A DNA stretch of 47,500 nt from Neocallimastix lanati (nom. inval.) (lineage: Eukaryota > Neocallimastigomycota > Neocallimastigomycetes > Neocallimastigales > Neocallimastigaceae). Within the stretch, counting starts at the first letter, position 1. Each line of letters starts with the position of its first letter. The notes beneath the pieces are model-generated. The model made no database searches. It saw only the letters and a program-made list of their open reading frames with translations, and was not told where the DNA came from. The DNA lies in assembly GCA_016946835.1 (NCBI GenBank), contig JACVTC010000120.1:135001-182500 (forward strand), written 5' to 3'. Positions 24,462 to 37,823 of this stretch are shown piece by piece. The translations under genes were made by a program, and so were the position numbers.

Positions 24462-24799
24462 GAGGAAATTCCTAATATATATCTATATGTACATATCATA
24501 TGTCCATGTAGATATATTCTACTAAAGAATAATCTTTCTGGCTAATATGTAATTTCCATAGTATGCATCTTATTGGGTTAGGTTAAATTAGTCTCTCCTC
24601 AAAAGAAAGTTAGGAATTAGAGTGGTACTCCGAGAAAAAGCCTACTAGAAAATTATAAGCAATAATATGCATGTCAGAGCACCAATGCTGAACACTCAGT
24701 AAGGCCGTCCGTGGGGAACAATATCTTACTATGCGAATGCATACGAAGGTATTGTGCTTTTCTCAATATTTACATGCCCTCGAGGGAAGAGGGGCTAAA
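24462..24799. mobile_element. Dispersed repeat, copy B (longer copy)
   Basis: Homologous to copy A at 6638-6894 in the same orientation. The two run in parallel from the GAGGAAATTCCTA region through TTGGGTTAGG and ACTCCGAGAAAAAGC to GCAATAATAT. Copy B then has about 100 extra bases (about 24670-24778), including a possible stem of AATATCTTACTATGCG against CATACGAAGGTATT. Both copies end with GAGGGGxCTAAA. There is no open frame of note, so it is a non-autonomous or decayed element of unknown class. Confidence 0.75.
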
Positions 24800-25942
24800 A
24801 ATAAAGGTGGTACACACCGAAAGTTATAAAAAATATATATATATATATAGTACATAATGATAATAAATAATGATAATAATATAATAGTAATGGTAATGGT
24901 AATATAATAATATAAATAATAATACTAATAAGAATAATAAATAATATATGGTTATATGAATTTATATCGGTTTGAATTTTATATTATATTTTTAGTTACA
25001 TATAAATATTCAAATATTATTATTTATACTGTTTATGAATTGATATTTTCATCTTTATCATTAACATTGTATATATAAATAGGAATAATAATATATAATA
25101 TCAATAAAAGAGTATCAATAATTATACATATTCAATATTAAAGCAATGTTTAAATTAACTTTTTTTTTTTTTTAAAAAAAATATTAAAACAATGTTTAAA
25201 TTAAATTTTTTTTTTTTATTTTTTTTTTCTTAAAAAAATATTAAAACTATTACATATAATTAACTTTAAAAAAAAAAAAAAAAAAAGCTTTATTCATATG
25301 TTTTATATCATAATCATAATAATATATTAATGCTTAACAATAAAATAGGATTTATTTTTTAAAATATATATTTTTTCTTGTTTTTATAGATAAATATTTT
25401 TATTTATAATATATTCAAATATGATTATAATATTCATATATTAAACAAGTCATCAGTCCTATTTAAATAATGCTAAATAAGCCAATCTATATTAAAATTT
25501 TAAATGGTTCATCAAATTAATAGGCAAATCTTTATTAAAATTTTTGATTTTCCTGTATTATTTAAATAAAACTAATTAATTTTAATTTTAATTTTAATTT
25601 TTATTTTTTCACCATGGAAATAAACAAAATCCACATAAAATTTTTATAATATTTAATAAATAAGTAATATTTATATCATCTTTTTTTTTTATTTAATTTA
25701 ATTAATAATTAAATGGTAAATACTTTATTTAAAAACAACGTCTTTTCTTTCTTTCATTATGAAATTTAACATATAAACATTTATTTTTATTTTTTTATAT
25801 TTATTTTTTAGTTTATTTTATTATTATTTTATTTTATATTATTTATTATTTATTTTTTTTTATTTTATTTTATATTTTATATTATATATTTTATATTTTA
25901 TATTTTATATTTTATATTTTATATTTTATATTTTATATTTTA

Positions 25943-25980
<38 letters not shown>

Positions 25981-26257
25981 TTTCTTTTAAAATATAAAGA
26001 TAAAATATTTAATAAAAAAAATAAAAAAAAAAAAAAAAATAAAAATAAAAATAAAAATAAAAATAAATAAATTAATAAATTTCTATATTAGTATTAAATA
26101 TTATAAATTGTATATATAATTATTATGACATAAAAAATCGTATATATTATATAACATACAATTATCGTATATATTATATAAATATTGGTAAGTCTTAATT
26201 TTTTTTTATATTTTATTGTTTATATGTTAAAGAAAAACTACATATATTATACTGTTA

Positions 26258-26315
<58 letters not shown>

Positions 26316-26566
26316 TTTTTTAATTTTATAATCTTTAAATTTGAATTCGAATTTAATTTTTTAAATATTCATAGCTTCATATATTACTAGTACACTAATG
26401 GAAATCATGTTAATAGAATTAATACTATAGAATTAATGTTGGAATCGATGTCAATATTGATAATAAACTTAATACTGGAATCATCAGCTCAAGGTTTTTT
26501 TCTGCTAATCGGTCTATTAATGGTGTTGTTTCTATTAGGAGGATCAATGAATGAATCGATTAGAAA
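24800..26566. other. AT-rich intergenic DNA
   Basis: No gene was recognised. It contains poly-T and poly-A pairs, a 7-base repeat at 25889-25947, (TTA)n at 25948-25982 and a long T tract at 26280-26320. A 60-codon plus-strand frame at 26436-26618 has a hydrophobic centre but runs into the tandem repeat that follows, so it is not called as a gene. Confidence 0.5.
25889..25982. repeat. 7-base repeat (ATTTTAT)n followed by (TTA)n
   Basis: About 8 units of ATTTTAT, then about 11 units of TTA. Confidence 0.88.
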
Positions 26567-26900
26567 TTGTATTGGTAATCATATTAATGATATTAAAACT
26601 TATGTTTCTTTAAACTGAAAAGTTAGTAGTGAAGGTTTTATAGTAATGGTAATAATATGATGATAGTAAAATAAGTTGTATCGGTAATCATATTAAATGA
26701 TATTATTAATGATACTTCAAGTTAAAAAGTTTCTAGTGAAGATTTTATAGTAATGGTAATGATATGATGATATGATGATAGTAAAAGAAGTTGTATTGAT
26801 AATCATATTAATTGATATTATAAATAATACTTTAGGTTAAAAAGTTTGTAGTAAAGATTTTATAGTAATGGTTATGATAGGATAATGGTGAACTAAAGAA
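26567..26900. repeat. Three-copy tandem repeat, unit about 109-115 bases
   Basis: Units start at about 26567, 26676 and 26791, each opening with TTGTATxGxTAATCATATTAA. Each also contains a GTTAAAAAGTTT-like segment (GAAAAGTTAG in unit 1) and GATTTTATAGTAATGGTxATGA. The units differ by substitutions and small indels, so the array is old. No repeat-spanning open frame persists. Confidence 0.88.
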
Positions 26901-28119
26901 GTTTCTATAATGATATATATTGAAGAAGATATATACATAATAATAATGTATATAGTAATTATATGAATTATTCATATAGAAATAATGATAATTGATATTG
27001 AATTAGGAGTAGAAGATTTAAAAGCACATGACTATTTGGAACTATCCAGCTCTTCTGAATTCTCTGATTCTTTAACTCCATATTCTAATTATTATTATTG
27101 TGCAAATATATATATACACATAATTAAAATAGTTCATCAATATCATTTAAATCATTAATAAGATCTTTACCAGTAGTATAATCATTATTTTATATATATA
27201 TATATATATATAATTGAATCCATTATCAAATAATAGTACTCGATCAATAATTCCTAAATTTTTTTTTATTGCTAAATAACAACAATAATAATAATCAAAC
27301 CATAAAAATTTAGGATTGAATACATATTTCTATTAATCGAATGGAGGAAACCCCGAATAATGATTATACTGTTGAATATGAATATGTCATATAAAAAAAA
27401 TATTATTTAAGATATAATAAGGCATTTAAATATGTTATTCGGAATTCATTAGGAATAATGAAATACTTAAATTAATTAGACAAAGATAATATAAATAATA
27501 AGTAATAGATAAATTATATTAATTGATAAATCAATATTTCAAAATAATAACAAATTGTAGTAAAATTCTCTAAAATAAGACACCATAATTATTTAAAAAA
27601 TAATATTTTTGGTCTTATATTTTTAAAGTTTCTTCAAAAAATTTATTCATACATTTATAAATTGAATTAATTAATAATTATATAATTAATAAGTTTTTGT
27701 TATCAATTTTATATTTAAAGTATGACTTAATTTTAATTATTTTTACAAATATATTTTTATTTATTTAAAATTATGATTATGTATTTCAATATTATTTATT
27801 ATTTATTATTTATTATTTAATTATTAATATTTAATATTTATTATTCAACTATATACAATTTATTTAATTATTATTTATTATTCATTTATTTATTATTATT
27901 TATTATTTAATTATATAATTATTATTTATTTATTTATTGTTTATTGATTAAATTATTATAATTATTATTATAATTTTAATAGAAATAACTAGAATTATTC
28001 TTAATTATTTTTAAATAAACAAAATTAATAATTATAAAAATAAATTGAAAATAGGATTTAATTAATAATCATTGGTCAATCATTTTAAAAAAAATTTTTA
28101 TTTTTTATTTATTTATTTA

Positions 28120-28150
<31 letters not shown>

Positions 28151-28278
28151 ATTTTTTTTTTTTTAATATTTTATTTTTATTTTTTTTTTTTATTTTTGTG
28201 TAAATAATTAAAAATTTAAACTTGATATTTTTATTAATAATATTATAGTAATTATTAAAAGAAAAAAAAGAATAAAAA
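26901..28278. other. Intergenic region upstream of RPB11
   Basis: AT-rich. A short plus-strand frame at 26985-27158 (57 codons, with LKAHDYLELSSSSEFSDSL) and an antisense frame ending at 27124 (TGKDLINDLNDIDELF) look more protein-like than their surroundings. Neither can be extended or assigned, and they may be relics of one gene. The last few hundred bases, rich in T tracts, should carry the RPB11 promoter. Confidence 0.45.
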
Positions 28279-29315
28279 ATGAATGCTCCAGATCGTTTTG
28301 AACTTTTTGTATTAGGAGAAGGACAAAAAAAGTAAATACTGTCTTTTACGTATTTTTAGTTTTATTAAAAAAAAAAAAAAAAAAAAACTATTATAATATT
28401 AATTTAATATATAATTAATATTATGATATTTTTTTTTGTACTTCAAAGTGGTTTCATATGAAAATTTTTATAATAAATTCAAATTTCAACAAAATAAAAA
28501 TAATAGAATATTATTATTGCTGTTTCATTAAATTATAATAATTTTTATTTTTATTTTAATATATCATTAAAAAAAAATATATATATAAATTGTTGATTTA
28601 AATGTATTGAATAATAAAATTGTTAATTATATATATATTAAAATTTGGAATTATTTTTATAAAATATAGATTAACTATTACTCCAGATACTAAATTACCT
28701 AATGCTGCAACTTTTACTCTTCAAAAGGAAGATCATACTATAGGAAATATGCTTAGAATGTAAATAATATATAAATAATTTAATATAATTTTCAAGTATT
28801 TTATTATAAAGAAATCTACATTTTGAAATTAGAAATTTATTTTTTAGATTTAATATTATAGATGGCATTTACTAATATATTACTAATATATATATTTATA
28901 TATAATTGATATTACTATTAAAAATTATTAAAAAAAATTGTTATATAAAGGCAATTATTAAAATATAAAGAGGTTTTATTTGCAGGTTATAAAGTTCCAC
29001 ATCCATTGGAACATTGTGTTGTACGTTAATATATTTATAAAGAAATTTTCTTTGCTAATACTAAATTATTTATTAAAAATAATTATTTTTCTATGATTAC
29101 TGTAATTTATTAAGCTTTTTTTTTTTTTTTTTTTTTTTTTTTCTTCTAAATACCATAAAAAATAATAAAATAAATAGATTTTAAAAATTCAAACAACACC
29201 AAATACTACACCAGAAAATATGTTAATGAGAGCATTTGATGATTTATATAAAGAATTTGGTACCATAAAGACTAAATTTGAAGTAAATAAGCTATATATA
29301 TATATATTTATTTCT

Positions 29316-29353
<38 letters not shown>

Positions 29354-29551
29354 CTTTTCAATATTTTAAAAATATTAATATTAGAAAAAGACATATATTA
29401 ATATATTTATCTATATTTTATTATTTTTCAAAAAAAAAAATAATTAAAGAACGAATTTACATTACATGATATTAATGATGATAATTCACTTAGAAATGTT
29501 GGTGGTTCAAGTTCAGATAGAATGTATGGAAATGTCGAAATTAACTTTTAG
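28279..29551 (+). CDS. RPB11: RNA polymerase II subunit RPB11
   Basis: Five exons: 28279-28331, 28670-28759, 28951-29020, 29178-29282 and 29450-29551, giving 139 residues. All introns are GT..AG and all joins keep frame. RPB11 pairs with RPB3 to form the alpha-like assembly platform of RNA polymerase II in the nucleus. Evidence: the start [18 protein letters not shown], then [32 protein letters not shown] (split by an intron near its start) and [13 protein letters not shown] follow human RPB11 closely (recalled). The [12 protein letters not shown] signature separates it from the Pol I/III paralogue AC19. The last 34 codons encode a tail (from [11 protein letters not shown]) that does not resemble the usual short C-terminus, making the protein about 20 residues longer than the human or yeast subunit. 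The donor of intron 3 is GTACGT. Confidence 0.96.
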
Positions 29552-30257
29552 TTTTGAAAGGATAATATTTTTTATAAGAATCAAAATTGATTACATTATT
29601 TAATTTTTTATATTACTTTAAAAAAATATGAGGGAAATACATCATATCTTTTTGTAATAAAATTCAATAGGGATAAAGAAAGTTGAATTTTCAATCAAAA
29701 ACAGACAAATAAAAAAAAAAAAAAAAGTGAAATATATAATTTATTTTATAATAAATTAAGAATTTCAAAAAAGTGAATTCTTTATTTAAAGTTTATAATT
29801 ATTAATATTAAAATAATTTTACAACAAATTAATTTAATTATTTTTCTTATTTTAAACTGTTTATTTAAAATTAATATAACATTTTTTTAAAGAGAAATAT
29901 ATATATGTATAAAAATAAAATATTTCATAAATATTTATATTATAAAATTAATATTATAATTTCTATTTTTATTTCCTTGTCAAGTGTATAATTTTTATCG
30001 TAATTTTAATTTTATTTAATTTAAATTTAAATGGTTGCTATTATTAAAATTACTATTATTAAATTATTATTAATCTTTATATTAGTGTTAACCTTTAAAT
30101 TACTATAATTATTATTATTATTATTTATGCTATACATATGATAATGTCTTTATTATTTAATATTTAATATTATTTATTTATTAAAAATTATAAATTTTTA
30201 TTACGATTTTTAATATTTTATTTCTAATTATTTTTTTTTTTTAATTAAAGTATTTAA

Positions 30258-30292
<35 letters not shown>

Positions 30293-31250
30293 GTAAATAA
30301 ATAAATAAATAAATAAATAAGTAAATAAATAATATAATGAATATATAAATATTCTATTATTATATTTAAAATTTTTTATATTTATTTTTTTTACTCTTAA
30401 TATATAAATACATTATATATATTAAATTATATTTCAATATACGAGTATCATTGTCCGTCCATTAACAATATCATTGGTAAATTTTTAATTATTTAAAAAT
30501 GGAAAAAATGAAAAAAATTGATAATAATAAAGAGGTAAAAAAAAAAAAAAAAAGAAAAGAGAGGAACATTTCAAAATAATAATAAAAGTTACAACAAGAA
30601 AAGAAAAGAAATAAAAAGAAATATTTCAAAAATAATAATAAAGCTATAATTTTTTTTTTCTTAAACAATTTTACATATTATATATCATTTAAATATTTTC
30701 ATATCGTTTATAAAAATTAATAAAATAATTTTTTTTCTAAAAATAATTATTATTACTGTACATCATAAAATATACTATTTTTTTTTATTATATTTTTTTA
30801 TTCCTTTTTTTTTTTTCTTTTAATTTATAAATATTTTTTATAAATTGTACATTTTAATTTCTTATTTATATATATTATATTACATTAACATTATCTATTT
30901 AAATTTACTTTTATTATGTGATTATTAAAAATAAAATATTTTATTATTGTTAATATTCATATATAAAAGAGTTAAATGTAATATTTATTAATAAATTATA
31001 CCTTTTTATACTTGTAAAATTTAAATTTCGAAAAAAGTTTTAACTAATAGAAATTTCAAAAAAAAAAAAAAAATTATATATAAATATATATAAATATATA
31101 TAATAATTTAAATATATATAAATATATATACGATATTTTAAATAATAAATGTTCAAAAATATTTTTAATAATAACTATAGTGTGACAGTAACAATATTAC
31201 TTTTATAATTTAATTTAATATTACAAATAATTATCCTGATATTAAAATAA
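29552..31250. other. Intergenic region between RPB11 and the Treslin gene
   Basis: Both flanking genes are on the plus strand, so this holds the RPB11 3' end and the Treslin promoter. It contains an (AATA)n block at 30249-30329 and several poly-A/T tracts. A 12-codon ATG frame at 30499-30534 followed by GTAAAA looks like a small exon but could not be joined to anything. Confidence 0.5.
30249..30329. repeat. (AATA)n microsatellite
   Basis: About 20 AATA units, with AAGTAA interruptions at two places. Confidence 0.92.
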
Positions 31251-32983
31251 ATGTTTTCTGCTGATGAAATAGAATCTCCTTCTGCAAAAAATAGACCTCC
31301 ACCATGTATAGCTTTCTTAGTGGATACATCAGCAACTCAATTAAATTTAGATAGAAATTTGATTTTTAAAAATCAATCTTCTGAAACTCTCACTACCAAA
31401 GATATTAATAATAATATCCACATAAATGAAAAAATAAATGAGTATATATATAATATAAAAATTGCAATCATAAAAATTCTTCTCTATTTTCAGTATTATG
31501 TAGATAAGAAATTTCAGTGGGGATATCCTTTTTATACACACATATATTAATACTATATATAATTTAAAATTTTATTATTTTTTTAATTATTATAATTTTA
31601 ATATCATTATATATATATATATATTATTTTCTTTTAAGAGATATTATCTTTAATGGAAAACCTTTATATGATATTTTTTTAATTTATATAATAAAAATAA
31701 TACAATTTTTCCTTTTTCTTTTTTTTTCCTTTTTTTTAATTAAATTAAATTTTTTATTAAAATTTCAAAATATATACATATCAATTTTATACCAGCGATT
31801 CAAGGATATTATTATTAGGTTCGAATAAAAATAAATTTTATAAATTGAATCAGGAATCCATTGACATTTTTATTGAAAATTTTAAAAAATTAATATTAAA
31901 AAATATTCAGGAAACATATATAAATAAAAATAAGACATCCTCCTCTAGTTCTTTTAATTGTTTAAATAATTTGGTTATTACCTTGAGAGAATGCTTAGCC
32001 AGCTTTAATTGGAATTATTCAAGAGATGTTGGCTTCTTATCTCCTACTAAAAAAAAGAAAAAGAGTGTCGTTTTACATCATTATCTTTTTCTTGTTACTC
32101 CTTTACCGGATTGTTATGATAGCCTAAGTAAATTTGTTGAAAATAAAAAATTATATCAACAACAACATTTAATTGATAATAAGGAAAAAGTAGAAGAAGA
32201 AGAAGAAGAAGAAGATCCTTCTATATTAAAAGAAAAAATGGATATTCTTTTGGATAAATTTCAAAATGATTTTATTAAAAAGGCTTTATGGACTGCATAT
32301 CTTAATAATAAAATTGGTATTAATTGGATTGATACTAATTTAAAAAATAAAAGTAATTTTTTAGATTCACAATTAATAGAAAATACTTCAAAAACCGTAA
32401 ATATAATTCATGAATATATATATATATATATAATATTAAAATATTAAAATATAAATATATAAATAGTGAAATATAAATATAAATATAAATATTAATTTAA
32501 CATTAATTTATGACATATTATAACTTATATATATATATATATATATCAATATATATATCTATATCTCTATTTATTTTATTTTATTTCATTTTATTTTATT
32601 TTATTTTATTATATTAAAAATAAATAAATCATATTTTCTATTTTAATAACAAATAATAATGATGGAATAATAAATAGCAATATATTGAAGAAAAATATAT
32701 AAAAGAATCTATTGAAACTTTTCTAAGCATTTATGGGGGAAATATCATTAATTTATATGAAATTGCTATCGATTTAAATCTACTCCCTTTTTCATCCTAT
32801 ATTAGCAATTATAGAATAAAATCGGTGAATACAGCAATGGGTGAATTATTAATTAACCAGGGAAAAGAGAGAAGAGAAAAAATGATTCTGGAAAATGAAG
32901 AAAAAAAATTGAAAAAAGTGTTATGGTCTGGCTATTTAACGTTTACTCAATGTAAAGATTAAAAAAAATAATATACAATATTA

Positions 32984-33018
<35 letters not shown>

Positions 33019-33324
33019 GAAAAAAAAATTTTTTTTTTTGTGTATATATAGATATTATTAGATAAACAAAACTGTTTATAAGTTATTAATAATAATAAAT
33101 TATTATTATTATTAATTTATTATAGTTATTGTTATATTAAAGATGTATCTTTTATAACTAATATTATATTATTAATAAATTTTTTTTCTTTAAAATTTCA
33201 TATTTAGCACGTAGTAAAAAAAATATATGTAAAATCGATATTATACCAATGCTAAGGTAAATTATTTATAATATTATTTGTTTATTGATATATTTATATA
33301 TAATTATTTATATATGAATATTTA

Positions 33325-33388
<64 letters not shown>

Positions 33389-34284
33389 GATAAATATACA
33401 TATATATATATAAATTTAAATATTTATAAATAGACAACAAAAGCAAGCTTTATTTAGGTCAGTGGACAGTTTAAAGAAAAATTCATATTTTGATTTTTTA
33501 GCAAAAGGTTCAGATGATATACCGACCTTTTCAAGTCAAAGGAAAACATTTAGTATACTCAATTTAATAGATATGAATATCATTGATACGACATGGTTAT
33601 ACCCTAAAGAATTTTTTTGTCAAATATCAAATGATTTAGAAGAAATGAATGAACTTTTATATGCTCTATTTTTATTTAAAACTATGAAACTTTTAAAGTT
33701 AGGAATGATCATAGAAATTTATATAAATCATACCAAGCATGAAGATGAAGATGAGGATGAGGATGCTGATATAAGTATCATTAATGAAATTGAATGTAAG
33801 AAATATTACGGTATTTTAATACCTCTCTCTGAATATTTGGGTTTTATAAGAGTATTAAATGATGATGCTACCGCTACCATACAGTCCTACATACGTAGTT
33901 CAAAAAGAAGTCGAATGGCGGATAAAGAAAGCTTTTTATCAAATTTAACGGAAGAAGTAAGATCATTTAAAAATTAATAATAATAATAATAAATAAATAA
34001 ATAAAAAAAAAAAAAAAAAATAATATAATCAATAATATTATATTTATTATAATTATAATAATTAATACTAAATAATATTATTAATTTATTATATATATAT
34101 CTTAATAAAAAAAAATTATTTAAGGATTTATATGAATTACTTTCAATTGGTATAAATATCAATACTACTACTAACAATAATCAAAATATATCAAATAAAG
34201 TGAATCCATATGGTAATTATTATAAAAAGAATTTTTCATATTGATTCATAATAAATATTTTTGAAAAACAGTAAAAATCAAAAT

Positions 34285-34329
<45 letters not shown>

Positions 34330-35216
34330 ATTAATAAATAATAAAATCTTATATTTAATGAAATAAAATTTGATTTAAATTGAATTAATATTAATATATT
34401 CCATATCATATTTTATGATTTTCCAAAATATCTTATTTATTGAAAGAATTTTCTATGAGTTATTTGGAAAGATGGTATAAATCTATTTTAAATAATTTTA
34501 ACTCTTCTGAAGTAAAAAAAATTGAGCTTACAGAATTAATGCTACTATCCCCTAATTCTGAAAATGTTTTACCTGAAAAATCAAAAGATGAGAGTATCAT
34601 CACTAGTCCTAATCAAAATAAAAATTGTGCTAAAAGTAAAAAGAAATCTCAATATGCACTTTTTTCTCAGGATTCAATCATAGATTTATATAAGAAAAGG
34701 ATAAAAGAAAAAGAGGAACAAAAACTTGAAAATTTAAGGTTAATTACTATTATTATCATTAGTTTATTTTTTTATCATACTTTTAAATTTAATTCAATTA
34801 ATATATTATACTTTTAAATATATAAAATAATAATAGTAATAATAATAATAATAATAATATAAATTTATTATTTATATTATCATATATATATATATATATA
34901 TAATTTTTTTTTTTTTTTTTTCTTTTCTATATATTTATATTTTTATATATAAACATTAATATTTATGTTGATAGTTCAGAAATTGAAAATAAATCAGAAA
35001 AAGAAATGGAAAAAGGAAAAAAGAAAAAGAAAACTGTTAAAGAGATTATTCTTGGTTTAAAACAAATGAAATTTAATATCTTATATTATGAAAAGGTTAT
35101 TATAATTTATTATATATATATATATATTTTTTTTTTATTTTTTTTTAATTTTTTTCTAATTTTAAAATAAATCAAAAATTTAAATTTAATAATAATTTTT
35201 ATTTATTTAATTGCTA

Positions 35217-35251
<35 letters not shown>

Positions 35252-35280
35252 TAACTGTTAAAATAATTTTAATATTTTGC

Positions 35281-35317
<37 letters not shown>

Positions 35318-35554
35318 TTATTATTATTATTTTCAGAATACAATTGAAGATTTTGGACATACTTTAGATTCCATACATGCGAAATTATATGCTAAAAATG
35401 ATAAAGAAAATAAAACAAAAGAAGATGATGTTGAGGATAATACTTCGGAGGAAACAAATAGTCATTCCACTATAGATTTAGATGAAAACAATGGTGATGA
35501 AGATAATAAAGAGGAAATAGTAAGCGAAAAAAAAAAGAAAAATTTTTTTGAATA

Positions 35555-35597
<43 letters not shown>

Positions 35598-36592
35598 GAA
35601 TATGATTTTAAATATATTTAATATTTAATATTAATATTGTATTCCTATATATTTATATATTAATTATATTTAAATAAAGAAAAAATTATATCTTAACACG
35701 TTGGAATCCTCTATTGTATTAACGCCTGAGCAAATAGATAATAAATTTAAAAATTTTGTTAGCTATATTAATTCACTTTCAACAGATAATAGAAGTAATG
35801 ATCATGAAGATAATGAAAAAAATGATGACATAAATAATGATAAAAATGGAGACAACGACAATTTAACTAATGATTATAATAGCAATAATAGTAATGACAA
35901 CCATAATAATGAATGTATTACCAATAAAAATGATTTTTTTGAGGAAGGTATTATTAGTGATGAAGAAGAAAAACAAATTAAGGAATGGAAGCTTCATACT
36001 GAAATTCAAATGGATAAAATAGAAGAAAAAGTAGCAAAAATGAAAATTGAAGAGTAAATTATTTATTTATTTATTTATTATTATTTTTTTTATTTAAATA
36101 AATAAAAAAAAAAAAAAAAAAAAAATAAAGAATTTTAAAAAAATCTATTTTAAATTACATATAATATACATAAATTTTATTTAATGATAAAATATATATA
36201 CATACATACATTCATACATACATATATATATATATAACTTATTGATTTAAATACTAACAATATATATATATAGGGCTCAAATTCAAGTAATTGTATTATT
36301 AGAATATTTAAGATTATATGTAAAAGAAAAAATAAAATTCCCGGAAATATTATTAAATTCAGAAAATAATTCCTTTCTACTAGCGCATAATAAAAAGAAG
36401 GAACATAAAGGCAAAAAGAAACGATCAGATGTTAAAATTATTAAAAATATTTTGGAAACATTAATGGATAAACTTTGTATTTGGATGACGCTTGATCAAT
36501 TTCCAGCTTTTGATAGTGTTAACACTCTAGATAATGAACTCTCTGATGATAATATTACTGATTTTGTGAATCGTATATTAAAAGAAATGTAA

Positions 36593-36637
<45 letters not shown>

Positions 36638-36708
36638 TTTATTTTTTATTTATTTATTATTATTATTATTTTATTTTTTATTTTTTATTTTATATTTTAT
36701 ATTTTTTA

Positions 36709-36786
<78 letters not shown>

Positions 36787-37788
36787 TTTTTTTTATTTTT
36801 TATTTTTTTTATATTAAGAGAGAGATGAAGAAAGAAATAAAGATATTTATTTTTTTATTTCTATTTTTATTATATATATATATATATTTAATTATTATTA
36901 TTATTATTTCTATTTATTATTATATATATATATGTAATTTTTATAATTTACTTTTATATATATATATATTATTATTAATATATTTATTTATTTATTTATT
37001 TATTATATTAATTATATAAAAAAGATTTAATAAAGATTTACCAAAAATTATAAAGCATCTCTATACCAAAGTTTCTGGTGGATTAAATGATGAAGATCCA
37101 AAATCAGAATTATTATCTCCCAAGTTTAAAGAAAAGATGATGAAATCTAGAGAAAAATTTTTACCTCAAAAAGTACCAAAAATTCAATCCATTACTGAAA
37201 AATTAAAGGAAGAATCTCAATTATCTAATAAAGGATTGGGGAAGAGTATGTTTGATCGTCTCTTTAATAATAGAGAGGTCGTTATCGTTAAAAAGGAGAA
37301 AAAAAGAAAGTCTAGAAAAAATGCAAAAGTAAAGATCACTGAGTCGATACACGAACCAAAATCTAAATTACAATTAAAAAATAAAAAATTATTACTTCCA
37401 TTAAACGAAGGTATTGTTGAAATTTATTATTAATTAAAGTTATACATTTATTATATATATATATATGTATTATTTTAAACTTATTATTTCGCTACAATTA
37501 ATTTATTATACATATTAATAAAAAAAAAAAAATAAAAAATAAAAAATAAAAAATAAAAATAAAAAATAATATATTTGTATATTTATATATAAATGTGTAA
37601 CTTTTTTGTTTTTTCCTTTTCTTTATTTAGATGATGATGAAGACGAAAAAGTAATATTTAAGCCAAGAAAACATTCTAATCCTCTATCAACATCTTACTT
37701 TACAAATTTATTGGTAACAAATCATTGTCTTTTATATTTATTATTTATTTAATGAATTATATATAGATATAGTATTGCTAATTTTTAT

Positions 37789-37823
<35 letters not shown>

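Noticed and set aside
30499-30534. Possible 12-codon first exon (MEKMKKIDNNKE) before a GTAAAA donor, upstream of Treslin
   Set aside because: No acceptor joins it in frame to the Treslin start at 31251, which has a good ATG of its own.
31347-31541. Minus-strand frame across Treslin exon 1
   Set aside because: It is antisense to a well-supported coding exon and is a shadow.
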